DNA of 64,000 nucleotides from Bog-113 sp963752695. Its GTDB lineage: Bacteria > Acidobacteriota > Terriglobia > Bryobacterales > Bryobacteraceae. Under the pieces are notes generated by a model. The model worked only from the letters and a program-made list of their open reading frames with translations. It was not told the origin of the DNA and ran no database searches. The DNA is taken from contig CAVVZB010000002.1 in NCBI GenBank assembly GCA_963752695.1, positions 992,001 through 1,056,000 of the forward strand, given 5' to 3'. Both the position numbers and the translations under genes were made by a program. Positions 44,536 to 53,424 of the stretch are shown one piece after another (position 1 is the first letter of the stretch; each line of letters opens with the position of its first letter).

Positions 44536-45771
44536 AAGCGCACTTCTACCGACCGGGCATGAGCTTCCAGGCCTTCCGCACGCGCGATGGTTGTAATGGA
44601 ACCGGCAAGTGTCTCGAAGGCCCGATCGATCCAGCTTCTGCACCGCAATCACTTTGACGAAATCCGCAGCTGAAAGTCCTCCGCGCAATCGCGCGTGACC
44701 ACCTGTGGGAAGAACGTGGCTGGGTCCCGCAGCGTAGTCTCCGGCAGCCTCTGGACTGTACCGTCCGAGAAAGATTCCTCCCGCATTTTCGATCTCATTT
44801 ACCAGCCGCTCGTCATAGAGACTGAGGTGTTCGGGGGCGAAGATGTTGGCGATCGCGACCGCTTCCTCGATCGAGGACAGGACCACGATCGCACTGTTGC
44901 GCTCGATTGCTTGCGCGGCTACTGCGCGCGTATCGAGACTAAGCAATTGGTGCTTGATCGCTTCCGCGACCTTCTGCGCGAGCGATGCCGAAGTGGTCAG
45001 CAAGATCGCACTCGCCTCTACATCATGCTCAGCTTGCGCCAGCATATCCGCCGCAAGATGGGCCGGGTCGGCATCTTCGGCAATGATCAATATCTCGGTA
45101 GGCCCGGCTACGAAATCGATTCCGACTTGACCAGCTAATAGCTTCTTAGCCGCAGCCACGTATATGTTTCCGGGTCCCACGATTCGATCCGCGCGGGGGA
45201 CACTCCCGGTCCCGAAAGCGAAGGCCGCGATAGCGTGAGCGCCCCCAAGACGAAACACACGCGTAAGTCCAAGTAAGTGGGCGGTGCCGTCAATCTCATC
45301 CACCGGTCTGGGACTTGTCACACAGATCTGGCGAACGCCCGCAACCAGTGCCGGAATCGCTGTCATCATCACTGTGGATGGCAGCGGATACCGCCCGGAC
45401 GGGACATAAGCCGCAATGGTCCCGAGTGGCCGAATAATCTGACCGGCCTGAATGCCGGGCCCGATCTCGGCCATGAAAGGTTGCGGTAACTGCAATTCCG
45501 CAAACTTACGAATGTTAGCCGCGGCCCGTTCCACCGCGGCTACAAATCTTGGGTCCAATCGGTCAGCGGCTGCCGCTAGCTTAGAGATCTCGGCGCAAAA
45601 GTGCGTTCCCTGGAAGCCGTCGAAACGTGCCGCATACCTTCGTAACGCCTCATCCCCATGTTCGGCAACGTCGTCAATAATTGGCCGCACCACAGCTTCC
45701 GCTTCGGCGGAACGCTGGTCTCGCCTGTCGAGAAGTTCGCCAATTTGCTCGCTGCCGAGAATGCGGATCAT
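44532..45771 (-). pseudogene. hisD: histidinol dehydrogenase, apparent +1 frameshift near the end
   Basis: HisD oxidises histidinol to histidine in two NAD-dependent steps. The first 386 residues are intact, with YVPSGRYPLPSTVMM, GPGNIYVAAAKKLL and GPTEILIIAEDADP. At about 44613 the frame changes: skipping one base (G at 44613) restores TLAGSITTIARAEGLEAHAR and VEVRL then TGA at 44532, the normal HisD ending, which would give 412 residues. Without the skip, the frame runs into hisC. The lost end carries the GLEAH histidine, equivalent to the zinc-ligand His419 of E. coli HisD. It could be a sequencing or assembly error, a mutation, or programmed frameshifting. Because the operon needs HisD, an error is my first guess. 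Confidence 0.85.
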
Positions 45772-45773
45772 AG

Positions 45774-46643
45774 CTAAAGAACGATCTTGTTCAACGGGTA
45801 TTCCACAATGCCTTGCGCACCGGCTTTCTTCAAGCGCGGCAGAATATCGCGCACGGTCGATTCATCGAGAATCGTATTCACCGCAAGCCAGTCGTCTTCG
45901 CTTAGGTTGGAGATGGTGGGACGCCGTAATGCGGGCAGCACGGAAATAACTTCGGTAAGTGAATCGCGATGTACGTTCATCATCAAACCCACTTTTCCGA
46001 GAGCATTGATTGCTCCTTCCAAAAGCATCTGGAGATCTTCCAATTTCTGACGTTTCCAGCTGTCTTGCCAGGAATCGAAATTACAGATCAACTGCGTGGT
46101 TGATTCCAGAACTGTATCGATGATGCGCAGCTTGTTCGCGCGCAATGACGAGCCTGTCTCGGTTACTTCCACAATGGCGTCGGCGAGCACAGGAGGCTTC
46201 ACCTCCGTCGCACCCCAACTAAATTCCACCTTCGCTTGGACGCCGTGTTTGTCAAGATAGCGCTTCGTCGTGTTCACCAACTCCGTGGCGATGATCTTAC
46301 CTTTCAGATCGCGCACGGATTCGAAGCTTGCATTTTCCGGTACCGCCAGAACCCACCGAACTTTGCCGAAGCTCTGCTTGGCATACACCAGATCAGTAAT
46401 GGCCCGGACTTGCGACTGATTTTCTTCCACCCAATCGCGACCAGTCAAACCTGCGTCCAGAATTCCATCTTCGACATAGCGGGCCATCTCCTGTGCGCGT
46501 ATCAACATACACTCGATCTGAGGGTCGTCAATCGCGGGAAAGTACGAACGGCTGCTCGTGGTTATGGTGTAGCCGGCGCGGCGAAACAGATCGATGGTCG
46601 CCGCTTCCAAACTGCCTTTAGGAATTCCGAGCTTCAACTTCAA
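45774..46643 (-). CDS. hisG: ATP phosphoribosyltransferase, long form
   Basis: HisG joins ATP and PRPP in the first, feedback-regulated step of histidine synthesis. I start it at TTG 46643, which gives MKLKLGIPKGSLEAATIDLF and overlaps the hisI stop as TTGA. The product is 289 residues, the length of the HisG-L form, which has a C-terminal histidine-binding ACT-like domain and needs no HisZ. AGLTGRDWVEEN and IVEVTETGSSLRANKLRI, the PRPP-site region, are visible. No hisZ is present in the window, consistent with the long form. Confidence 0.92.
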   Translation of the reverse strand: MKLKLGIPKGSLEAATIDLFRRAGYTITTSSRSYFPAIDDPQIECMLIRAQEMARYVEDGILDAGLTGRDWVEENQSQVRAITDLVYAKQSFGKVRWVLAVPENASFESVRDLKGKIIATELVNTTKRYLDKHGVQAKVEFSWGATEVKPPVLADAIVEVTETGSSLRANKLRIIDTVLESTTQLICNFDSWQDSWKRQKLEDLQMLLEGAINALGKVGLMMNVHRDSLTEVISVLPALRRPTISNLSEDDWLAVNTILDESTVRDILPRLKKAGAQGIVEYPLNKIVL

Positions 46644-47014
46644 TGCGCGTAGACTCCAGCCGGATCGAACGCTGGCTGATCGGCGCGCCGCCACTCTCCG
46701 CCTTCAAAGCGCCAGGAGAAGCAGCTGACAAATCCCTCGTGGCAAACTCCCGGTCCGATCGCTTCCACACGGAATTCAACGGAATCGAAATCACAATCGG
46801 TTCGGATTTCCTGGATGCGCAGTTTATGCCCGGAAGTTTCGCCCTTCATCCAGAGCTTCTGCCGCGAACGGCTCCAAAACGTGACAAATCCAGTTTCGAT
46901 GGACTGCCGCCAGGAGGCCTCATTCAAAAAGCCGAGCATCAACACGCGGCCATCGGAGTGGTCGGTGACCACAGCTGGCAACAACCCGTCGAGCTTGTCA
47001 AAATCCAGCTGCAT
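46640..47014 (-). CDS. hisI: phosphoribosyl-AMP cyclohydrolase
   Basis: A 124-residue monofunctional cyclohydrolase, third step of the pathway. FWSRSRQKLWMKGETSGHKL and IRTDCDFDS hold the catalytic and metal-binding residues (DCDFDS and the later VCHEGFVSCF cysteines). There is no fused HisE pyrophosphohydrolase domain and no hisE elsewhere in the window, so HisE must be encoded outside. It starts one base after the lipoprotein stop. Confidence 0.92.
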   Translation of the reverse strand: MQLDFDKLDGLLPAVVTDHSDGRVLMLGFLNEASWRQSIETGFVTFWSRSRQKLWMKGETSGHKLRIQEIRTDCDFDSVEFRVEAIGPGVCHEGFVSCFSWRFEGGEWRRADQPAFDPAGVYAH

Positions 47015-47015
47015 G

Positions 47016-47270
47016 TTACTGATCGGCGTCCGGCTTTCGATCCGATTTTGAATCGCTGGCCATGTCCTTCTTAAGCTTCTTCACGCCCTTCTGCGTGCTC
47101 TCACGCGCCTTGAGAGCTTCTTCCTTTACGAACGCGGCATCGTTCTTCAGCTCTTTCTTAACCGCCTCGCCACTCTTATGTAGATCTTCATGCACCTGCT
47201 GTTTATCCTGCGGGGTGCAGGCAGACAAGCCGATCAACAGCGTTGTTGCCGAGATCATCTTCCAGCTCAT
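47016..47270 (-). CDS. small lysine-rich lipoprotein
   Basis: An 84-residue protein from ATG 47270, chosen because GGAGG at 47281-47285 lies about ten bases upstream; a GTG at 47291 would also be open. It begins with a lipoprotein signal ending in LIGLSAC, cysteine at about residue 18. The mature part is almost entirely charged and helical (VHEDLHKSGEAVKKELKN, KKLKKDMASDSKSD), resembling entericidin- or Lpp-like small lipoproteins without clear homology. Placed between the trans-sulfuration gene and hisI; no role in histidine synthesis is expected. Confidence 0.72.
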   Translation of the reverse strand: MSWKMISATTLLIGLSACTPQDKQQVHEDLHKSGEAVKKELKNDAAFVKEEALKARESTQKGVKKLKKDMASDSKSDRKPDADQ

Positions 47271-47287
47271 ACCGTAATTCCCTCCAC

Positions 47288-48481
47288 TCACGCGCGTAAC
47301 GCTTGTTCTAAGTCAGAAATGATGTCATCCACCGCTTCAATCCCCACCGAGAGGCGCACCAGGTTGTTACGGATGCCCATGCGCTCACGCTGCTTCGGCG
47401 CAAGGTCCCGGTGCGACGCCATCACTGGATACAGCACCATGCTATGAACATCCCCCAAGCTTGTGGCCGGGACTACGCGCTGTAAGGCGTTCATGAATCG
47501 GAAGATCCGCGGCTGGCCGGCGTCTCGAATCTCAAAGCTCACAATGGCGCCGAACAAGCCCGGCGCAAACAGCCGGTGAATCGCATCTACGTCCGGGTGC
47601 TTCGGATCGGCCAGGTAGAACACGCGCTCGATCTCCGGCTGCGAACTCAACCATTGCGCGACGCGGCAGGCGTTAGCGCATTGCCGCTCCATGCGAAGAG
47701 GAAACGTTTTGATGCCGCGCATGGTCAGATAACTCTCAAATGGTCCTAACACCGGTCCCGCTAAACGGCCATAGGCGCGGAGTTGATCCAGATGGCTCGG
47801 GTCTGATACCACGCAACCCCCGAGAACGTCGCCGTGGCCGGAAAGATATTTGGTCAGGCTGTGAACGACCAAATGCGCGCCCCACTCCAGAGGCCGAACC
47901 ATAAGCGGAGTGGTGAACGTACTGTCAACAATTAGAGCTGCGTTGCTGTCGCGCGCCATCTGTGCGACCCGATCCATCTCCGCCACCCGGAGAATCGGGT
48001 TCGATACAGTCTCCATCACCAACACGCCGGGCTGGTGTTTCTCGATCGCTTGGGCAAGTGCGGACAAGTCGCAGAAATCGACAAAGTGGACCAACACGCC
48101 TTGCGGTTCGAATAGGCCCATCAACATGTTGATGCTCGCGCCGTAAAGCGCCATCGACGCTACAATTGAGCGCTTCCGGTCGGCCAGTGCAATGGTGATT
48201 GCCGTTTGCATCGCGGACATTCCTGAGCAAGTCGCAAGTGCGCCAGCGCCGCCTTCCAAGTCTGTGAGCAGTTCCTCCAGCGCGCGATTGGTCGGGTTAG
48301 AGTAGCGCTGATAAGACTCGCCTTCCTTGTCACGGCTGAAAACCCGATCGAGTTCCGCAATATCGCCGTAGATGTAACTGGCGGCCGTATAGATCGGCGT
48401 AGTAACCGGCGTCCAGGCGGACCCGCGCTTCCTGTCCGCTGAGTGGACCGCGCGGGTTTGTAAGGCTATTTTCTCTTCCAT
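47288..48481 (-). CDS. trans-sulfuration PLP enzyme (Cys/Met metabolism family)
   Basis: A 397-residue PLP enzyme of the cystathionine synthase/lyase family. SYQRYSNPTNRALEELL, ATCSGMSAMQTAI, the PLP lysine in VHSLTKYLSGHGDVLGG and SVGIEAVDDIISDLEQAL are the family signatures. It could be cystathionine gamma-synthase, cystathionine gamma-lyase, methionine gamma-lyase or O-acylhomoserine sulfhydrylase; sequence alone does not separate them. It starts 16 bases inside the cysS end, linking cysteine use for tRNA charging with sulfur amino acid metabolism. Confidence 0.85.
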   Translation of the reverse strand: MEEKIALQTRAVHSADRKRGSAWTPVTTPIYTAASYIYGDIAELDRVFSRDKEGESYQRYSNPTNRALEELLTDLEGGAGALATCSGMSAMQTAITIALADRKRSIVASMALYGASINMLMGLFEPQGVLVHFVDFCDLSALAQAIEKHQPGVLVMETVSNPILRVAEMDRVAQMARDSNAALIVDSTFTTPLMVRPLEWGAHLVVHSLTKYLSGHGDVLGGCVVSDPSHLDQLRAYGRLAGPVLGPFESYLTMRGIKTFPLRMERQCANACRVAQWLSSQPEIERVFYLADPKHPDVDAIHRLFAPGLFGAIVSFEIRDAGQPRIFRFMNALQRVVPATSLGDVHSMVLYPVMASHRDLAPKQRERMGIRNNLVRLSVGIEAVDDIISDLEQALRA

Positions 48482-49869
48482 CGGACTCCACTCTTGGTGT
48501 CTTCCAGAACGATCCCGCGCCCCATTAAGAAATCACGAATCTCATCGGACAAAGCAAAATTGCGCGCCTTTTTCGCCAGACGTCTCTCCTCAATTTTAGC
48601 TTCCACTTCAGCCTCGCTTAGATCGGCGGAAGTTGTGGTCGGACGCAACACCTCGAACACAGATTCGAACAGGCGCAGCACCGAGTGGGCCGATTCCGAA
48701 TTACCCGCGCGAAATTCGCCGCGATCCATGATGACGTTGATGTCCCGAATGTATTCGAACACCGCCGCCAAAGCCTCCGCGGTATTCAGGTCGTCGTCCA
48801 TGGCCGCGCGAAAATCGTTCAGCGCTGTCTGCGCCCGTTCATCGAGCGCCGGTTCTAACCCGTCTTCGAAGACTTCGGTCTTCACACGCAGCTCGAAGTT
48901 ACGGACGCGATCGATCGCAGTCGCCGCGGACTTCAACCCGTCGAACGTGAAATTCAACGCTTTGCGGTACGGCACGGACGCAAGCAGATACCGCACCGCC
49001 TCCGGGGCGTAACCCAGTTGCAAGATATCCCGCAGCGTATAGAAGTTGCCAAGCGACTTGGACATCTTCTGCCCATCCACCAGCAAAAATTCGGAATGCA
49101 CCCAGAATCTTGAAAACGGCTGATGCGTTAAGCACTCCGATTGCGCAATCTCATTTTCGTGATGCGGGAAAATCAGGTCGATGCCGCCGGCGTGCAAGTC
49201 CAGCGTCTCGCCCAGATAGTAAATCGCCATCACGGAACACTCGATGTGCCAACCTGGGCGGCCCTTCCCGATGACTGTGTCCCAGCAGGCGGGCTCATTC
49301 TCTTTGGGGGCCTTCCACAGCACGAAGTCCCGCGCATCGTCCTTCTCGTAGTTGTCCACGTCAAGGCGCGCGCCCGCGCGATTGCCGCTGAAATCCATGT
49401 GCGACAGCTTGCCGTAGCCCGGGAATTGACCGATGCGGAAGTAGATAGAACCTTCACTCTCGTAGGTGTAGCCGCTATCGGAAAGCCTTTTGATCGCCTC
49501 GGCCATTTGGTCGATGTGCTCGGTCGCGCGCACCACTCTTTCCGGAATTTCCAGATGCAGCAGCCGCGAATCCTCAAAGAACGCTTCCGTATAGACTGCC
49601 GAATATTCCGCAATCGACTGGTTCTTCGCGCTGGCGTTACGGATGATCTTGTCGTCGACGTCCGTTATGTTCATGACGTGGTCCAACAGAAATCCGGAGG
49701 CGCGCAGCCAGCGGCGGAGCAGATCGTAGAAGACGAAGCTGCGGAAATTGCCAATGTGCGCGAAATCGTAAACCGTCGGACCGCACGTATACATACGGAC
49801 GGTGTTGTCACGCTGCGGCGCGAACGGCTGTACGTCGAGAGTCAGCGTGTTGTAGAGGCGCAAGGGCAT
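48466..49869 (-). CDS. cysS: cysteinyl-tRNA synthetase
   Basis: A 467-residue class I aminoacyl-tRNA synthetase. YTCGPTVYDFAHIGNFRSF contains the HIGH-type motif (HIGN) and zinc-binding cysteine, HIECSVMAIYYLGETLDLHAGG is the CysRS signature, and KMSKSLGNFYTLRDI is the KMSKS loop. The C-terminus ends with the anticodon-binding helix bundle. It opens the minus-strand run that ends in hisA; the gap to the divergent upstream gene is only 83 bases. Confidence 0.96.
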   Translation of the reverse strand: MPLRLYNTLTLDVQPFAPQRDNTVRMYTCGPTVYDFAHIGNFRSFVFYDLLRRWLRASGFLLDHVMNITDVDDKIIRNASAKNQSIAEYSAVYTEAFFEDSRLLHLEIPERVVRATEHIDQMAEAIKRLSDSGYTYESEGSIYFRIGQFPGYGKLSHMDFSGNRAGARLDVDNYEKDDARDFVLWKAPKENEPACWDTVIGKGRPGWHIECSVMAIYYLGETLDLHAGGIDLIFPHHENEIAQSECLTHQPFSRFWVHSEFLLVDGQKMSKSLGNFYTLRDILQLGYAPEAVRYLLASVPYRKALNFTFDGLKSAATAIDRVRNFELRVKTEVFEDGLEPALDERAQTALNDFRAAMDDDLNTAEALAAVFEYIRDINVIMDRGEFRAGNSESAHSVLRLFESVFEVLRPTTTSADLSEAEVEAKIEERRLAKKARNFALSDEIRDFLMGRGIVLEDTKSGVRWKRK

Positions 49870-49952
49870 TTATGGGGTTTGAGTGGAGTGAGAGCCTGAA
49901 AAGCTTATAGTATCAGCGCGCGTGCCGGGAACCGGCGACATGATAACCTCGT

Positions 49953-50390
49953 ATGATCCGTATCATGGCCTCTGAAATCAAGACCGAAGCTGCAAGTCCG
50001 CCGCTCCTACCCGTAAAGAATTGGATTGGGCCCGTATTGCTCGGCTGGATTGTTCCCGGAGGCGGTCATTTGCTCCTGAGAAAGCGGGGACGCGGATTTC
50101 TGCTGTTGATCTCCATCTCGCTGATGTTTATGTTCGGCCTGGCTATGCGCGGAGCTATGTTCAAGCCCGAGAGCGGCGACTTTCTGACCACCCTGATCAA
50201 TTACGGTGGATTTGTTGGAGACCTGGCTTCTGGCTCTCTTTATTTACTTTCGACCATGCTTGGTTACGATCAGTTAGACACTGCCGGCGCGGTTCATGAC
50301 TACGGTACGAAGTTTCTGGTGACCGCGGGCCTTCTTAATATCCTGGCGATGGTGGATGCTTTCGAGATCGCGACCGGACGCAAGGCATAG
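49953..50390 (+). CDS. small membrane protein, DUF6677-like
   Basis: A 145-residue protein with four hydrophobic segments. LLGWIVPGGGHLLLRKRGRGFLLLI in the N-terminal half is a pattern of small acidobacterial membrane proteins of the DUF6677 type, in my recollection; function unknown. Start at ATG 49953, or ATG 49965 (MASEIKTE). Neither has a good Shine-Dalgarno. Followed after three bases by another small membrane ORF, so both may be produced together. Confidence 0.68.
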   Translation: MIRIMASEIKTEAASPPLLPVKNWIGPVLLGWIVPGGGHLLLRKRGRGFLLLISISLMFMFGLAMRGAMFKPESGDFLTTLINYGGFVGDLASGSLYLLSTMLGYDQLDTAGAVHDYGTKFLVTAGLLNILAMVDAFEIATGRKA

Positions 50391-50393
50391 CCC

Positions 50394-50579
50394 ATGTTGA
50401 CAGTCAATCTCTCCCATTTCGAAGCGGCGTTCCTGTTTGCGCTATTTGCATCCGTAGTGTTGGGCATTGTCACTCGCAAGACGGACCGCGAACGCTTCCG
50501 TTACGGCGCCAAGTGTTTCGGTTACTTCATTCTGGCACTGTTCGCGATTGGCTGGGCAATGAAGCTTGGGCACGGCTAA
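50394..50579 (+). CDS. small two-helix membrane protein
   Basis: A 61-residue protein with two likely membrane helices, FEAAFLFALFASVVLGIV and FGYFILALFAIGWAMKL, separated by a basic loop RKTDRERFRYGAK. It starts three bases after the previous stop on the same strand, so the pair is likely an operon. No known family recognised. Small, but codon pattern and helix spacing look real. Confidence 0.62.
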   Translation: MLTVNLSHFEAAFLFALFASVVLGIVTRKTDRERFRYGAKCFGYFILALFAIGWAMKLGHG

Positions 50580-50652
50580 CGTTTCATTAACGGGTGTGGT
50601 ACTATCCTTTGGCTCGCGTGGAGAAATCACGGTCGAGCTTAAGGAGCAGAAC

Positions 50653-51630
50653 GTGTTCTCAACCCATTTTCGTGCGATAGCTCTCGGTATTCTGGCTTGT
50701 GGCGTTTTAGCAGCTGCGGGCCCATCCCTTTACGTTAGTGCCTACAAATCGAGCAATCTTCTCGATTTCAGCGTAGCCTCCGGAAGAGGAATCGCTAAGT
50801 TCAGCGGAGCAGGCGGCCTCGGCAATGTGATTTCCCGCAATGGGCAGGTGCTGGCCGATATAAACGGTGACATCACCGTCGTCAACACCCAAACCAAGAC
50901 AGTCATCAACACGATTCCGGTTGGTTTCACATTGATCAACTCGGTGGCAGTTAGTTCCAACGGAAAGACAGTGTTCTCCGCGACGCCTAGCGGTTCTATC
51001 GGCTTCTTCGATGTCGCCTCGGGAACCATGACCGGGTCCGTTCCGCTGAATGCCTCCTCGGGCGCGTTCCTTGCGATCTCGCCTAACAGCCAGACACTCT
51101 ATGCGCTTTATGGGAACGGAATTCAAACTCTCTGTTCCATCTCTATACCTACGGCTACGATCACCAACTGTCTGCAGGTCTCTCCGAACGCCTACAACAC
51201 GGAAGTGTTTAGCAGAGCGCTCGCGGTGAGTTCCGACGGTACGAAGGTCTATGGTTTTTCCGACCCGTATTCGATCGGAGTCTTCGACGCAACTTCACTC
51301 ACACTGCTGAATTCCATTCGCCTGACCGATCCATCGAATGCCGCCGTCGATAGCCTGGTGCTTTCCCCTGCAAACAACAGTCTGTACGTAAGCAGTTATG
51401 GGTTCGGCGGGCCGAATTCGGTTTTCCGGATCGACTTGGCGAGCTTCACCGTAGCCGCTCAGCAGACTCTGTCCTATCAACCAGTGGATGTCGCTGTAAC
51501 GCCCAGCGGGTCGAAGGTTTACCTGGTGGGATATGGCAACCCCGCCTCTATTTTCGAAGGCATCAACTTGACGCCTGTTGGCACTATTGCCTCAGGCTAT
51601 GGGGTCTCGGCCGTAATCGGTCCGTACTGA
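50653..51630 (+). CDS. exported YVTN-type beta-propeller protein
   Basis: A 325-residue secreted protein. The GTG at 50653 is preceded at six bases by AAGGAG (50641-50646) and gives a signal peptide ending GVLAAAGPS. The mature part shows repeated blade motifs of the YncE/YVTN type (SLYVSAYKSSNLLDFSVAS, SSNGKTVFSATPSGSIGFFD and SSDGTKVYGFSDPYSIGVFD), likely seven blades. Such proteins often bind ligands or other proteins outside the cell; no catalytic residues are predicted. It lies 52 bases before another secreted protein on the same strand. Confidence 0.76.
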   Translation: MFSTHFRAIALGILACGVLAAAGPSLYVSAYKSSNLLDFSVASGRGIAKFSGAGGLGNVISRNGQVLADINGDITVVNTQTKTVINTIPVGFTLINSVAVSSNGKTVFSATPSGSIGFFDVASGTMTGSVPLNASSGAFLAISPNSQTLYALYGNGIQTLCSISIPTATITNCLQVSPNAYNTEVFSRALAVSSDGTKVYGFSDPYSIGVFDATSLTLLNSIRLTDPSNAAVDSLVLSPANNSLYVSSYGFGGPNSVFRIDLASFTVAAQQTLSYQPVDVAVTPSGSKVYLVGYGNPASIFEGINLTPVGTIASGYGVSAVIGPY

Positions 51631-51681
51631 TGAGGCTGGAAAGTAGCCGATTTTAACGGAACATATCATCTAGGAGAACTA

Positions 51682-53412
51682 TTGAAGCGAATCAAGCAGG
51701 CATCCACAACTCTTACTGTACTCTCGTGCGTGGCTATTGCTGCGTCGGTCTCACTGGCTTCGGCCCAAACGACCGGATATACCGGCATCTTTGGCGGGGG
51801 CCCGTTTTACAAGAACGCGGGGAGCAACATTACCGAGATTGAGAATTCAGGCTTTACCGAAGCGATCGTTTGGAGCGTTGAAGTGAACGCGGCCGGCGAC
51901 TTGAACCTTAACGGAGAGTTCCCGCTCACCGCGAACGGTGTCTATATCGGGGCACAAACCCATCCGGACTTTGCTTCGAACATGGCGCAACTGAAGCTTG
52001 GAACGGTGAAGCGAGTTACTTTCAGCGTCGGCTCGTCCAACTTCGGTGACTGGGAAAATATCAAGGCGCTTGTGGATGCCCAGGGTACCGGGCCGAGCAG
52101 TATCCTCTATAAAGACTTCCAGGCACTCAAGGCGGCGATCCCGGCCCTGGATGCGATTGACCTCGATGACGAGAATAGCTATGACGCTCCCAGCACAGTC
52201 GCGTTCGGCGTGATGCTCGGCAGTCTGGGTCTAAAAGCGATTCCCGATCCTTACACCAACAACAGTTATTGGGAAACGGTAGTAAGTCAAATTAATGCTA
52301 AGTTGCCAGGTACGGTGGACGGCGTGCACCTTCAGGCATATGCCGGTGGCGCGGGCAATAATCCGTGTGTCGGCTGGAACTTCGGCGCAGTCCCGGTGTG
52401 GCCAGGCCTCTGGGATCAGAACTACACACCCAGTCAGGTGCAATCCATTATGAGCGGCTGGAACAGCCAGTGCGGAATTAGTGGCGGCTTCCTGTGGCTC
52501 TATGACGACATCGTTGGGACTGGCGCTGTGAACCTTTATGCCGCAGCCATTAACAATGCGGTCGGGGCTGGTGCTTTCACGTTGTCAGGGCCGCATGAAG
52601 TATTCCTCGATCAAAGCGGAGCCGCGGCGGCAAGTATCCAGATCACCGATCGTAACGGATTTACCGGCTCAGTGACACTGTCCATCCCTACCCTACCCCG
52701 CGGAGTTCAAGCCAAGGTGCAAGGGACCGGAAATCAGCAGACAGTGGTCTTCCACGCCGGTGCTTCCGCGCCGACGGGCACCACGACTGTATCTGTTATT
52801 GGGACGTCGGGCAAGTTGTCTCAGACGCTCACACTTACCCTTGCGGTAAGCGCGGCTGTTGGTTCCACTGGAACTGGAGTTCAGGTAGACCTCTCGCCGT
52901 TGTTTAACCTATACGGTATTTATACCGATACCACGATGTACACAACAGGCGGGATCGATGGCCAAGGAAACTCCTATTCGGAGCACCTTCTGAGCACGTC
53001 GCGAATCCTGAACGGGGTGCAGTTTAAGCTCGGGGCGGCAAATCAACCGGACGCGATTGGATGCGGCGGCCAGTCTTTGGCTTTGCCTTCCGGCTCTTAC
53101 TCAGATCTGATTCTGCTTGCCGCGGCTGTAAACGGCAATCAACCGTCGCAGGTCTTCACGGTCAACTACACCGATGGAACCAGCACTAAGCTTACGCAGA
53201 GTATCAGCGATTGGTATACTCCGCAGACTTATCCCGGCCAAGGATACGCGGTGGTGATGCCGTACAGAAACACGGCAGCCGGAACTAAGGACGCGCGCGT
53301 CTTTAACTTATACTCATACCGGTTCGCTCTCAATCAATCCAAGAGCGTTTTGAACATTACGCTTCCGGCTAATCCGAGCCTGGTGGTTCTAAGCGCGACA
53401 TTGACGCCGTAG
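51682..53412 (+). CDS. secreted GH18-like protein with Ig-like and C-terminal domains
   Basis: A 576-residue exported protein. The start is TTG 51682 with AGGAG five bases upstream; the signal peptide ends near SVSLASAQ (residue 29). Residues 30-285 resemble a family 18 glycoside hydrolase/chitinase barrel: DAIDLDDE at residues 157-164 fits the DxxDxDxE catalytic motif, and GGFLWLYDDIVG is a plausible last strand. Residues about 290-395 form an Ig/Cadherin-like domain (SGPHEVFLDQSGAAAAS), and residues 400-576 a beta-rich domain of unknown role. Activity on chitin or peptidoglycan-like glycans is an inference. Confidence 0.68.
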   Translation: MKRIKQASTTLTVLSCVAIAASVSLASAQTTGYTGIFGGGPFYKNAGSNITEIENSGFTEAIVWSVEVNAAGDLNLNGEFPLTANGVYIGAQTHPDFASNMAQLKLGTVKRVTFSVGSSNFGDWENIKALVDAQGTGPSSILYKDFQALKAAIPALDAIDLDDENSYDAPSTVAFGVMLGSLGLKAIPDPYTNNSYWETVVSQINAKLPGTVDGVHLQAYAGGAGNNPCVGWNFGAVPVWPGLWDQNYTPSQVQSIMSGWNSQCGISGGFLWLYDDIVGTGAVNLYAAAINNAVGAGAFTLSGPHEVFLDQSGAAAASIQITDRNGFTGSVTLSIPTLPRGVQAKVQGTGNQQTVVFHAGASAPTGTTTVSVIGTSGKLSQTLTLTLAVSAAVGSTGTGVQVDLSPLFNLYGIYTDTTMYTTGGIDGQGNSYSEHLLSTSRILNGVQFKLGAANQPDAIGCGGQSLALPSGSYSDLILLAAAVNGNQPSQVFTVNYTDGTSTKLTQSISDWYTPQTYPGQGYAVVMPYRNTAAGTKDARVFNLYSYRFALNQSKSVLNITLPANPSLVVLSATLTP

Positions 53413-53424
53413 TAACATCCGCGA

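Noticed and set aside
43480..45771. A single 763-residue HisD-HisC fusion protein
   Set aside because: The normal HisD ending with its zinc-ligand histidine lies in the next frame and ends in an ATGA overlap with hisC. The linker in the fused frame is unlike either enzyme, so the fusion is best seen as a frameshift effect.
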